Shown piece after piece: positions 20,240 through 29,663 of a stretch of DNA of 64,000 bases (position 1 is the first letter of the stretch; the number at the start of each line of letters is the position of its first letter). Under the pieces are notes generated by a model. It saw only the letters and a program-made list of their open reading frames with translations. It did not search any database and was not told the origin of the DNA. This stretch comes from Desulfuromusa sp. Its GTDB lineage: Bacteria; Desulfobacterota; Desulfuromonadia; Desulfuromonadales; Geopsychrobacteraceae. A program made the translations under genes and the position numbers. Location of the stretch: the NCBI GenBank assembly GCA_016744675.1, contig JADGDX010000007.1, forward strand, positions 13,404-77,403, in the 5' to 3' direction.

Positions 20240-20818
20240 ATGGCTGAAATAAAAGAAAAGTTCTGGCTTGATGCAGAAAAAGCCGTTCTGGTGATCATTG
20301 ATGTTCAGGAAAAATTGGCCCCAGCAATGAATCAAGAATTGTATGGACAGTTGGTTTTGCATATAAATCTATTGATTGAGGGGTTTAACGCTTTTAACCT
20401 ACCAATTATTGCGACAGAACAGTATTCAAAGGGCCTCGGTCATACAGTATCCGAGTTAAATGGGGCAACAGATCAGCATCAGATTGAAAAAATGACTTTT
20501 AGCTGTTGCGGCGAAGATAATTTTGTTGCCACACTGGAAAAAAGTGGAGCCAAGCAGGTTGTGATTGCTGGAATGGAAAGTCATGTTTGCGTTTTCCAAA
20601 CTGTTATTGATCTGATGGATCGTGGTTATATTGTCCACTTGGTGAGCGATGCAATTTGTTCCCGATTTAAGAGTGATTATGATAATGCAATCAAAACAGC
20701 AGCGCGAGCTGGTGCCGTGATTACGACAACAGAAATGGCCCTTTTTCAACTGGTCAAAGGGGCTGGAACAGATGTTTTTAAGGTGGTATCAAAACTAGTG
20801 CGCCAGCGAACTCCTTGA
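20240..20818 (+). CDS. Isochorismatase/cysteine hydrolase family protein
   Basis: AVLVIIDVQEKLAPAM, VVIAGMESHVCVFQTVIDL. Confidence 0.85.
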   Translation: MAEIKEKFWLDAEKAVLVIIDVQEKLAPAMNQELYGQLVLHINLLIEGFNAFNLPIIATEQYSKGLGHTVSELNGATDQHQIEKMTFSCCGEDNFVATLEKSGAKQVVIAGMESHVCVFQTVIDLMDRGYIVHLVSDAICSRFKSDYDNAIKTAARAGAVITTTEMALFQLVKGAGTDVFKVVSKLVRQRTP

Positions 20819-21171
20819 TGGAGGAGTTAACCTCTTCACAAAGAGATGAGTTGTTTCATCGATTACTGGATTTAAAGGACGAGCTAGAGCAGCTTCTCGA
20901 TGGTTCGTCTGCCAGTAGTGAGGTTGTTGATTTAGACCAACCTATCGGGCGCTTGTCTAGAATTGATGCGCTTCAACAACAAGAGATGGCAAAGGCGACC
21001 CGAGCGGGTCATCATCAGCGTCTGCTGCAGATTGAAGCCGCACTGCGCGTATTTAAACTGGATCGCTATGGTGAATGTCGCCGGTGTGAAGAGCCCATTG
21101 GGTATTTACGGTTGAATGTCCGGCCAGAATCCCCTTTTTGTCTCGATTGCCAAAAACAAAGTGAAAAATAG
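20815..21171 (+). CDS. TraR/DksA-type zinc-finger protein
   Basis: CRRCEEPIGYLRLNVRPESPFCLDCQ. Confidence 0.85.
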   Translation: MMEELTSSQRDELFHRLLDLKDELEQLLDGSSASSEVVDLDQPIGRLSRIDALQQQEMAKATRAGHHQRLLQIEAALRVFKLDRYGECRRCEEPIGYLRLNVRPESPFCLDCQKQSEK

Positions 21172-21174
21172 ATA

Positions 21175-21612
21175 ATGTCGCAACTGGTTCTTATAATTCT
21201 TATGGTCATCGGCGGTGTTGCCGTAGCGGTGCAACCGTCTATAAATGCACGTTTAGCGGAGAAGACGGGATTTTTACAAGCGGCAACGGTTTCTTTTGCC
21301 GTTGGAACACTCATTTTAATACTGATTTCACTGATGAATGGGCAAGGAAGCTTCCGGAGAATTACTGAGGCCGATTGGTGGCAGCTCACGGGCGGCCTCT
21401 TTGGAGCATTTTTTGTGACAATGACGATAGTTGGCGTGCCGAGAATTGGTGTTACAGCTGTCCTCGCTCTGACGATCGTCTCACAATTAATTGCCGGGTT
21501 AGCTATGGACCACTATGGCGTGTTTGGGATGCGTGGTATCCCGGTTGATTTCAAGCGTATGATGGGTGTGGTTTTATTGCTTATAGGTGTTTTTCTTATC
21601 TGTCGCCGTTAG
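21175..21612 (+). CDS. DMT/YdcZ-like (DUF606) membrane transporter
   Basis: GGVAVAVQPSINARLAEKTG...GGLFGAFFVTMTI. Confidence 0.75.
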   Translation: MSQLVLIILMVIGGVAVAVQPSINARLAEKTGFLQAATVSFAVGTLILILISLMNGQGSFRRITEADWWQLTGGLFGAFFVTMTIVGVPRIGVTAVLALTIVSQLIAGLAMDHYGVFGMRGIPVDFKRMMGVVLLLIGVFLICRR

Positions 21613-21630
21613 GGATATATGTTTTCCCCC

Positions 21631-22569
21631 TTACGGTGGGCAGTTAGCGCACTGAGAACGAAATAGATTTGTACTTAGATAACGATCTCCTCGATCAGGT
21701 AGCAGTATAACAATTGTTCCTGAACTGATCGACTCTGCAATCCGTAATGCACCAGCAACTGCTGCACCGCTGGACATTCCGACAAAAAGACCCATCTGCA
21801 AAGCGAGCTTTCGACTCATTTCATAAGCGTCATCATCTTCGATTTTTATTTTTTCAGCGAGTTGTTGAGGGTCATAAACTTCCGGAACAATCGCTTCATG
21901 CATATTTTTGAGTCCTTGAATCTTGTGACCTAGCCCTGGCTCAATGCCAATTACTTTTACTTTTGGCGCGTGCTGTGAAAAAAAACGACTGACCCCCATC
22001 AGTGTGCCCGATGTCCCCATTCCTGCGACAAAGTAATCAATCTCCCCTTGTGTCTGCGCCATAATTTCTGGTGCTGTGGTTTCGTAGTGGGCCAAAGGGT
22101 TGTTGGGATTGCTGTACTGGTTCGGCATGAAATAGCGGTCAGGGTCTTCGGCAAGAATTTTATGTGCCAGACGAATTGCTCCATCGGTCATTTGACACCC
22201 GGGAGAGAGGACTGTCTCGGCCCCATAAGCTTCAAGAATTCCTCGCCGTTCCATACTGACACAAGCAGGCATAACCAGTTTAACCTTGTACCCTTTTGCG
22301 GCTCCGATCATGGCAATAGCAATTCCGGTGTTGCCCGAGGTTGGTTCGAGAATCGTTTTGTCGGCGCTAAGCTCTCCACTCTCTTCAGCTTTATTTATCA
22401 TATAAAGTGCCGGACGATCTTTAACTGACCCACCCGGGTTGCTCCCTTCGAGTTTAGCAAGAAGCTTAACTTCTGGGTTAGCGGTCAGCTCTGAGATGTC
22501 GACTAGAGGCGTGTTGCCAATGGCATCAATCAGAAAAGGGATTTTCATTGTTTGGGGGCAAACTGACAT
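21631..22569 (-). CDS. Cysteine synthase family (PLP) protein
   Basis: IGNTPLVDI, KLEGSNPGGSVKDRPAL, EPTSGNTGIAIA, GTSGTLMG. Confidence 0.9.
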   Translation of the reverse strand: MSVCPQTMKIPFLIDAIGNTPLVDISELTANPEVKLLAKLEGSNPGGSVKDRPALYMINKAEESGELSADKTILEPTSGNTGIAIAMIGAAKGYKVKLVMPACVSMERRGILEAYGAETVLSPGCQMTDGAIRLAHKILAEDPDRYFMPNQYSNPNNPLAHYETTAPEIMAQTQGEIDYFVAGMGTSGTLMGVSRFFSQHAPKVKVIGIEPGLGHKIQGLKNMHEAIVPEVYDPQQLAEKIKIEDDDAYEMSRKLALQMGLFVGMSSGAAVAGALRIAESISSGTIVILLPDRGDRYLSTNLFRSQCANCPP

Positions 22570-24411
22570 TTATATAATTCCTTGTAATGGGCCACCATTA
22601 ACAGCGAGTTGGTCGACCTGTTTTTCTATCTCAGGGTCATCAATTAAAGCGGGAGCATAGTGTGGTTTGCTGCGTGCATCAATAATAAGTGATCCTGAAC
22701 AACCCCAATGTTTTGCTTTTGAAATACTGTCGATTCCATAAATATCGGCTGCTGGATTAGAACGTGTGAAACATACCCAGAGCCAATTATTGAGCGATGC
22801 CGCACAAAAATCACTATCATCAACAATGACAATGAGAGGGAATGAGTTGATTGGATCATCAGAGGTTATTTTTTTGCTGAATCGCAGCAGGTTGAGATCT
22901 TCTCCTGGGCGATAGTCGTCACACACAGGGCCCTCGACAAGTAAGATGCCCGGAATAGAGACCTTTGGTTTTTTGAAACTACGAGGGAGGGTTAAGTTCT
23001 CAGGTATTTCAGTGGGAAGATTGCGTTTTTTATCACCAACCGCAGCAATTACAACTTTTGAGCCTTGATTGAGGCCATGACCGCTGTAATCAAGTGTGTC
23101 GATTGTTGTCGCTGTCTGGAAGTGAAGATCTCTTTGCCAGTCGACTCTTTCCAGCATATGGCTGAAAAAAGCAGGGATATTGTTGATGTCCAGCTGAACG
23201 TTATCATCTTTGTTGGCAATGAAAAGATATTTGGCAAGTGATAGTTGTCCTTGCCCAAGGATTGCATTTGCTTGGGTGAGAAGTTCCTGTGGTTGATCGG
23301 GTTTGCTGTAGGGTGTGTAGCGCTCACTTCCGATTGCAAGCAACAGTGGATGGACACCTGCGGCATCAACAGCATGAACCGCTTTGATGCCAGGGAGAAC
23401 TTCGGGGATCAAAGCACCCGTAAGCTCATGGATGAATTCACCGAAGCTGGTATCTTCTTGCGGAGGGCGACCTACGGTCGTAAATGGCCAGATGGCATCG
23501 GGACGATGATAGACCTGGTCAACTTTAATCAGTGGAAAATCGTGAGCCAGACTGTAATACCCTAGGTGGTCACCAAAAGGTCCTTCAGCTTTTTGCTGCT
23601 TGGGGTCAATGGTTCCACAGATCACAAAATCGGCTTCTGCCGGCATAGGTAAGTATTGTGATGGCTGTACCAGTGGAATTCTGTGGCCACCGAGAAGTCC
23701 AGCAAAGGCAAGTTCCGGCATTCCTTCTGGAAGAGGCATAACCGCAGCGATGGAGAGGCTCGGGGGGCCTCCGACAAAAATATTAACTTTAAAGGGGCGA
23801 TTAAGTTTTAACGCCTCTTGATGGTGGACGCCGATGCCCCGGTGAAGTTGATAGTGAAGGCCAATTTCTTGATTCTGAAGATAATCATTCCCTGATATCT
23901 GTACCCGATACATGCCTAAATTGGATGAACGAATGCCCGGCTTTAAGCTGCTTTCGCTATAAACCTGAGGCAATGTAATGAATGCTCCACCATCGTCGGG
24001 CCAACTTTTTATCTGCGGTAAATCACTGATCGTTGTTTGTCCCTGCAAGATAGCTCCCGTTTTAACTTTTTTGGGCAGGAGATGGAGTGCTGCGGGGGGA
24101 GCAGAAAGGAACATCGCCGGGTTCTTTAGAAGTGTTTTTGGGTCGAGCTTGAGTTTGACCAGAGTTTCGACCTGTTGCAGCGTATCGCGAAACAGGTATC
24201 GTGTTCGTTCAAGTGTGCCGAAAAGATTAGCGACCGCTGGAAAGCGACTATGAGCTAGATGGGTGAAGAGAAGAGCTGGTCCTTGGTGTTGGTAAACTCG
24301 CCTTTGAATTGCCCCAGCGAGGAGGTTTCCCTCTATAGGGTGATCAATCCTTATGAGTTGTTTGCTACTCTCAAGAGCGTTTACTGCCTGTCGAAGAGTT
24401 TTGTAGCCCAT
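22570..24411 (-). CDS. UbiD family decarboxylase
   Basis: NLGMYRVQI, AEGPFGDHLGYYS, TTVGRPPQED; start set at MGYKTLRQA rather than the longer ORF. Confidence 0.85.
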   Translation of the reverse strand: MGYKTLRQAVNALESSKQLIRIDHPIEGNLLAGAIQRRVYQHQGPALLFTHLAHSRFPAVANLFGTLERTRYLFRDTLQQVETLVKLKLDPKTLLKNPAMFLSAPPAALHLLPKKVKTGAILQGQTTISDLPQIKSWPDDGGAFITLPQVYSESSLKPGIRSSNLGMYRVQISGNDYLQNQEIGLHYQLHRGIGVHHQEALKLNRPFKVNIFVGGPPSLSIAAVMPLPEGMPELAFAGLLGGHRIPLVQPSQYLPMPAEADFVICGTIDPKQQKAEGPFGDHLGYYSLAHDFPLIKVDQVYHRPDAIWPFTTVGRPPQEDTSFGEFIHELTGALIPEVLPGIKAVHAVDAAGVHPLLLAIGSERYTPYSKPDQPQELLTQANAILGQGQLSLAKYLFIANKDDNVQLDINNIPAFFSHMLERVDWQRDLHFQTATTIDTLDYSGHGLNQGSKVVIAAVGDKKRNLPTEIPENLTLPRSFKKPKVSIPGILLVEGPVCDDYRPGEDLNLLRFSKKITSDDPINSFPLIVIVDDSDFCAASLNNWLWVCFTRSNPAADIYGIDSISKAKHWGCSGSLIIDARSKPHYAPALIDDPEIEKQVDQLAVNGGPLQGII

Positions 24412-24607
24412 AGCAGGTGATCCTATCTCAGGGAGGAAAATGTAGATTTTATACTTCAGTGGAGTAAAAAAGGCAATGGCCGGCACCACAAGGTAATGAC
24501 ATACTTGAGAAATGTGCGAATAATGGTTCAAAAAAAAACGTCACTCCAGTATGGTTAGTCACGATTCGAACTCTTAAAGCTTTGGTTTTTGTTGAGGAGC
24601 ATATTAA

Positions 24608-26209
24608 ATGCGCACCCGGCTGGCAATCAGGTTTACGGCAATATCGAGCATCATTCTCCTTATTGTTATGTCCATATCTGCTGTTCTACATATCGATAAA
24701 GTCCAGAAGGTTTTTACTGAGAACGCAATGCAGGAAGCAGACGTTTTGTCAGAAATGATCCTGCGAGACTCTCATCACTTAATGCTTGCTGATAACAATG
24801 AGCAGTTACAGTTGATGATTGAAGAAATTGGTCGGACTCCGCGCGTTGAGAGGGCAAGGATTCTCGGTAAAGAGGGGGTTGTCAGCTTTTCAATGAATAA
24901 ACATGAAATCGGCACTGTTCTCAGCGAGACAGATGAGAGTTGTTCTTTTTGTCACCTTGAAGGGTCTCGTGCTCTGGTTGATGTGCCGGTCGAAAAACGG
25001 ACACGAATCTTTTCGGATGACGAAGGGACTCAATATTTAAGTATTACTCGGGGGATTTTTAATGAGCCAAGTTGCTCGACGGCGGAATGCCATGCTCACT
25101 CTCCTGAAGAAAAAAAAATCGGCGTTCTTGATATGGTTATTTCTCAGGGGGGGATGGCTGACCTGGCCCATGCTCACCATACTGATGTGATCGTGTCTAC
25201 AACTGTGATGATGATTGTTATCTCTCTTTGTTATTATGTACTGACCCGAAAATATATCTGTGATCCTATTCAGGGGTTGTTGGAGCAAACCCACTCTTTG
25301 TCGGCAGGGGATCTCTCGGCAAGAGTCAAAAACCTTGCAAAGGATGAGGTCGGAGAGCTTGGGCGTTCATTTAATACGATGGCTGATAATCTTGCTCAGG
25401 CACAAATTGAACTTCAGGACTGGGGGAACACACTAGAGCAAAAAGTTGAAAAACGAACAGCTGAAATTACCGATATGCAGAGTCAGCTATTACGGTCTGC
25501 AAAGCTTGCATCGATGGGAGAACTGGTGGCCGGAGTCGCCCATGAGATCAATAACCCCCTGACAGGGATTTTGATGTTTGCCTCTTTGTCATCTAAGACC
25601 CCTGATCTTCCGCAGCAGGTTAGGGATAATTTAGATTTGATTGTTTCTGAGACAGGAAGATGCGCAAAAATAGTTCGGGGCCTTTTGGAGTTTGCTCGAG
25701 AATCTTTTCCTGAAAAGAAGCCCGATTCTATTAATCGAATCATTGAGCATACTCTGGATCTTGTATCACATCAGACCATTTTTCAAGATGTTGAAGTCTG
25801 CTATCAAGCCGGTGAAGAATTACCGAGCCTGGAAGTCGATGCCGATCAATTACAGCAAGTTTTTTTCAATATGTTTATTAATGCCGGCCAGGCAATGCCA
25901 AGCGGTGGCATTTTAAAGATCGAAACAGAATTTTCTGAAAAAGAAAAGGCAGTGAAGATTCTTATTGAAGACTCTGGGACCGGCATCAGCCAAGAAAATA
26001 TTGATAAAATCTTTGACCCCTTCTTCTCGACAAAAGCACAGAAAGGTTTTGGTCTGGGCTTATCAGTCTCATATGGCATTATTGAAAACCATGGAGGTCG
26101 AGTTGATGTTCAGAGCCGTGAAGGAGAGGGAACACGCTTTGAGATTTATTTTTCAACTGAGGGAGATGGTTTGCTGCAAAGTTCAGGAGAGAATGGTTCT
26201 CTGGCTTGA
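24608..26209 (+). CDS. Membrane sensor histidine kinase with periplasmic heme-c-like motifs and HAMP
   Basis: CSFCH and CSTAECH in N-terminal sensor region; HAMP; GELVAGVAHEINNPL H-box; ATPase GTGIS...GFGLGLSVS. Confidence 0.85.
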   Translation: MRTRLAIRFTAISSIILLIVMSISAVLHIDKVQKVFTENAMQEADVLSEMILRDSHHLMLADNNEQLQLMIEEIGRTPRVERARILGKEGVVSFSMNKHEIGTVLSETDESCSFCHLEGSRALVDVPVEKRTRIFSDDEGTQYLSITRGIFNEPSCSTAECHAHSPEEKKIGVLDMVISQGGMADLAHAHHTDVIVSTTVMMIVISLCYYVLTRKYICDPIQGLLEQTHSLSAGDLSARVKNLAKDEVGELGRSFNTMADNLAQAQIELQDWGNTLEQKVEKRTAEITDMQSQLLRSAKLASMGELVAGVAHEINNPLTGILMFASLSSKTPDLPQQVRDNLDLIVSETGRCAKIVRGLLEFARESFPEKKPDSINRIIEHTLDLVSHQTIFQDVEVCYQAGEELPSLEVDADQLQQVFFNMFINAGQAMPSGGILKIETEFSEKEKAVKILIEDSGTGISQENIDKIFDPFFSTKAQKGFGLGLSVSYGIIENHGGRVDVQSREGEGTRFEIYFSTEGDGLLQSSGENGSLA

Positions 26210-26222
26210 AGAGTGGGAAAGT

Positions 26223-27641
26223 CTAAACGTGGTCTTTGATCGAAATTCCTAATTTCTTTAGCAGAGCCTGGAAGTTTGGTCTGAGCATTCCTGTTTCTTC
26301 TGCCGCTTTGGTCACGTTCCAGTTGTTTCTTTCTAGGGCTGCATAGACAAAAGCCTTCTCTGCAGGTTCTACGGCCTGTTCCCGAAGTTTTCGTTTGACC
26401 TCCTTAAGCTCTTCGGTATTGATGGGGGCAACCATTTCTCCGTTTCCTGCCGCGATATCTTGTGAGTCTGGTAATTCCAGACTTTCACGCTGAATCAGAT
26501 CCCCTTGCGTTAAGACAACCGCTCTTTCAATGATATTCTCAAGTTCACGCACGTTGCCTGGAAATAAATAGTCCCGTAACGCCAGATGTGCATCGGCAGC
26601 AAGACCTTTGATTTCTCGACCGATATCGGCGGAAAACTTTTTCAAGAAATAGCCAATTAAAAGAGGAATATCGCCGGCCCGTTCTCTTAATGGAGGTAGG
26701 CTGATAGGGATAATATTCAGGCGAAAATAGAGGTCATCACGAAAGTTGCCCTCTTCGACCATTTTGTCGAGCCCGCGATTTGTTGCGGCAATTAAACGAA
26801 TATCGATAGGAGTCGCTTTCGTTCCACCAATTGGGCTGACTTCACGTTGTTGTAAGACGCGGAGCAGTTTTGCCTGGGTTGCCATGCTCAAGTTGGCAAT
26901 CTCGTCGAGGAACAAACTGCCACCACTTGCAACACTGAACAAGCCGGGCTTCGATTGGGTTGCTCCAGTAAATGATCCTTTGACGTGACCGAAGAGTTCA
27001 CTCTCAAGTAAATTTTCGGGCAATGAGTTGCAGTCAATTGCAACAAAAGCTTCGTCTTTTCTTGGGCTGTTGTTGTGAATCGCCCTAGCAACCAATTCTT
27101 TCCCGGTTCCGCTTTCTCCAGTAATAAGAACTGAACTGCTTGTTGGGGCAACCTGAAGGATTCGTTGAAAGACTTTTTGCATTGGCTCACTTTTGCCAAT
27201 GAAAGAATCGTCGACGGTTTCGTCTGGAATGCTATTTGTAATCACCTCTGATTCGAGGTTCATTAATCTTTTACTAACAGCAGCCTGAACCTTCTCTATG
27301 ATTTGGTCGGGGAGAAAGGGTTTAGTTAGATATTCAAAGGCCCCATTTTTCATTGCATCAACAGCGGAATCGACTGTTGCAAATCCGGTAATGATTATGA
27401 CGGGCACATTGGGTTGTAGTACAGAAATTGTTTTCAGGACTTCTATTCCGCCCATGATCGGCATTTTTAGGTCGCTGATAACAACACTGAAGCTGTCGTT
27501 CTGTAGCTTCTCCATGCCGACTTTACCATTCTGGGCAACGACGACCGGATATCCTTCCATGGTCAGCGCTTGACGAAGCCCTTCACGAATGATTGCCTCA
27601 TCGTCGATGACTAGAATCTTATGTGTAGCGTTTTCGTCCAT
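26223..27641 (-). CDS. NtrC-family sigma54-dependent response regulator
   Basis: REC domain (VISDLKMP), GESGTGKE Walker A, GSFTGA loop, LFLDEI Walker B, C-terminal Fis-like HTH. Confidence 0.92.
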   Translation of the reverse strand: MDENATHKILVIDDEAIIREGLRQALTMEGYPVVVAQNGKVGMEKLQNDSFSVVISDLKMPIMGGIEVLKTISVLQPNVPVIIITGFATVDSAVDAMKNGAFEYLTKPFLPDQIIEKVQAAVSKRLMNLESEVITNSIPDETVDDSFIGKSEPMQKVFQRILQVAPTSSSVLITGESGTGKELVARAIHNNSPRKDEAFVAIDCNSLPENLLESELFGHVKGSFTGATQSKPGLFSVASGGSLFLDEIANLSMATQAKLLRVLQQREVSPIGGTKATPIDIRLIAATNRGLDKMVEEGNFRDDLYFRLNIIPISLPPLRERAGDIPLLIGYFLKKFSADIGREIKGLAADAHLALRDYLFPGNVRELENIIERAVVLTQGDLIQRESLELPDSQDIAAGNGEMVAPINTEELKEVKRKLREQAVEPAEKAFVYAALERNNWNVTKAAEETGMLRPNFQALLKKLGISIKDHV

Positions 27642-28050
27642 GATTGATGAGGATTGCTTTCCGGCTTAAAGGGAGAAGTTCAAATAACCAAGTTTAGTGC
27701 TTAAACTTTCAAATCCATTAATATTAATAAGCGAGAAGGAAACAGTCAAGGGATAAGTCGCAAGTGTGAAGTTGAGCTGCCTTCTATTTATAGCGGAATG
27801 ATGGTGTTGAATAAAATTAGATTAGGATCGTATTGGGCATGAATAAATAAAATATGCAGTATAGTTTTGCCATGAAGGATCATGGTGATGTCATAAATGT
27901 ATGTAATATTAGTTAGTTGTCTCTTTTGAGAGGGTTTGGTCGCCATTTTGAATCGACTTTGTCTGTATGAAAAATATATTTTTTATGATTTTTCAGGAGG
28001 TTAAGTTTGGACCTTCCTCTATGATAATATTAACAATAATAGATAGTTGT

Positions 28051-28081
28051 GGGTTTTGGCGTGTCTTTTATGGGTTTTGGC
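28051..28081. repeat. Direct repeat GGGTTTTGGC at 21-bp spacing
   Basis: GGGTTTTGGC at 28051 and again at 28072, upstream of the 28147 gene. Confidence 0.5.
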
Positions 28082-28146
28082 ATGGTTGCTGTATATAGAT
28101 TGGTATAGAAACTTGGGGATGATTTCATAATGCCACGGAGATTGAA

Positions 28147-28392
28147 ATGAAGTATATGGTTCGTAATTGTGTTGTTACTTTGATTTGTTTTGTCACGATG
28201 GTGTCAATTGTTGCAGCAGATACCGCTGCTCCTGCAGAACAAGGTGGGTCGATGTTGTTGACACTGTTTATTGGGTTTTTTGCTCTGATTGTTGTTTTTC
28301 AGCTCGTTCCAGCATGCTTGTTGTTCGTAGGTGTTGTGAAAGGCCTGTTCTCACGGAAGCAAGGGACTGAGCAGGAATCATCAAGCCGCTAA
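28147..28392 (+). CDS. Small membrane protein, paralogue of 29393..29638
   Basis: Signal/TM + GGSMLLTLFIGFFALIVVFQLVPACLLFVGVVKGLF. Confidence 0.6.
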   Translation: MKYMVRNCVVTLICFVTMVSIVAADTAAPAEQGGSMLLTLFIGFFALIVVFQLVPACLLFVGVVKGLFSRKQGTEQESSSR

Positions 28393-28415
28393 ATGAGTTA
28401 TGGGAGATAAGTGAG

Positions 28416-28871
28416 GTGATTATGGACGGTCTTCTTATTGCAAATAAAAATCAGCAAGCACGGGAGCAAATGGCCGCTTTGTTTCAAGCCGATGACTATG
28501 AGGTGACAACTGCCGACTCGGTTGTTAACTCTCTAGAGGGGATCCTTGATAAATCCATTCAAGTGGTTCTTCTGGGCGGTGTGTTTGATGAGCAGCAGAT
28601 TTCTAAATTTGTCCCGTTGCTTAAAAAATGCAATCGGAACTTGTCGATCATTTTGGTCTCTGATGATTTGCCTCTTGAATTAGTGCGTAGAATCCGTAAA
28701 GAGGGGATTTTCTATCACGCATTGAAGCCTGTTGGCGATGAAAGTTGGGATGAGATTCGTCAGGCGGTGAGCTGTGCTTTTGAAAATTATCACGCTCGTC
28801 AGTCTGTCGGTAGGAAGCTTTTTCGCAACAAAGAGTCCATTCGACTGCAAGAAAATACTGGTATTGCTTAA
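28416..28871 (+). CDS. Degenerate (pseudo-)receiver-like protein
   Basis: Receiver-like beta/alpha pattern; phosphoacceptor position appears replaced (VVLLGGVFDE). Confidence 0.5.
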   Translation: MIMDGLLIANKNQQAREQMAALFQADDYEVTTADSVVNSLEGILDKSIQVVLLGGVFDEQQISKFVPLLKKCNRNLSIILVSDDLPLELVRRIRKEGIFYHALKPVGDESWDEIRQAVSCAFENYHARQSVGRKLFRNKESIRLQENTGIA

Positions 28872-28972
28872 CCATTCAATATAATGAGTTCTGGCCCCGT
28901 AGAGGGGCCATCCTTTCTTTTGTTCTTCTCCTCTCATTTTCTTGAGCATATAAAAAAAATATTCAATTAAGG

Positions 28973-28985
28973 GTATACTGTATAC
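28973..28985. promoter_or_regulatory. GTATACTGTATAC candidate operator
   Basis: Repeat of GTATAC with 1-nt spacer; matches sites upstream of sfrB and nuoA. Confidence 0.6.
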
Positions 28986-29175
28986 AATATTTATGCTCTT
29001 GTATTGTTGATATTTCTCAACAGGTTAAGTGCTTTTTTAGCACTATAATCGGCTTTATAAATATTTTTGTTGTATGTTTTAAATATACGGTAAATTTTAA
29101 CAAATATAGTCATAATTAATATGAGAACCCAACAATAACAGACTGTTAGGCTTTTATTGTTGATTGTGCTGTTGC

Positions 29176-29191
29176 TGGCACAACCTCTGCA
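29176..29191 (+). promoter_or_regulatory. Candidate sigma54 promoter upstream of Cbc4-like operon
   Basis: TGGCAC-aacct-CTGCA: GG/GC spacing fits -24/-12 consensus. Confidence 0.45.
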
Positions 29192-29392
29192 TCAAATTGC
29201 CGAAGTTGTAATTCTGTCGTCTTGTTTGATGTGAAGTCCCATAAGTTTGTTATTGGAAAAGAAATAAGTTTCAATAAGAGGGGTTCATCAGTATAGTACG
29301 GCAATCTGAGTGGCTAATATTTTGACTGTCTTTCCTCGTAACTTTGTTGTCTTAAGAAGGCAGTGTTCAACATTTATAACAAGGAGGTTTCA

Positions 29393-29638
29393 ATGCAAGG
29401 TGTAAAAACATTACTCACGAGTTTGTCTCTGCTTTTTCTGGTGGCTTCACCGGCATTAGCAGTTGATACCAGCCAAACCTATAACAGTGGCATTCTGGTT
29501 CTTTTGTTTGTTGGATTCTGTGCTCTGTTGATTGTGGCGCAGTTAGTGCCAGCTATTCTAGCTCTCTTTGGGATGACCAAAGAAGCTGCTAAAAGTGCTT
29601 CGGGTAAAAAACTTGCCACGTCATCCAAAAAGCACTGA
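29393..29638 (+). CDS. Small membrane protein, paralogue of 28147..28392
   Basis: MQGVKTLLTSLSLLFLVASPALA signal, then GILVLLFVGFCALLIVAQLVPAILALFG; RBS AAGGAGG. Confidence 0.6.
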   Translation: MQGVKTLLTSLSLLFLVASPALAVDTSQTYNSGILVLLFVGFCALLIVAQLVPAILALFGMTKEAAKSASGKKLATSSKKH

Positions 29639-29663
29639 ACTATTTTTTTGAGAGGTATTTGTG

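Noticed and set aside
28072-28090. TTGGCATGGTTGCT as sigma54 promoter of the 28147 gene
   Set aside because: GG-to-GC spacing is 7 nt, not the required 10.
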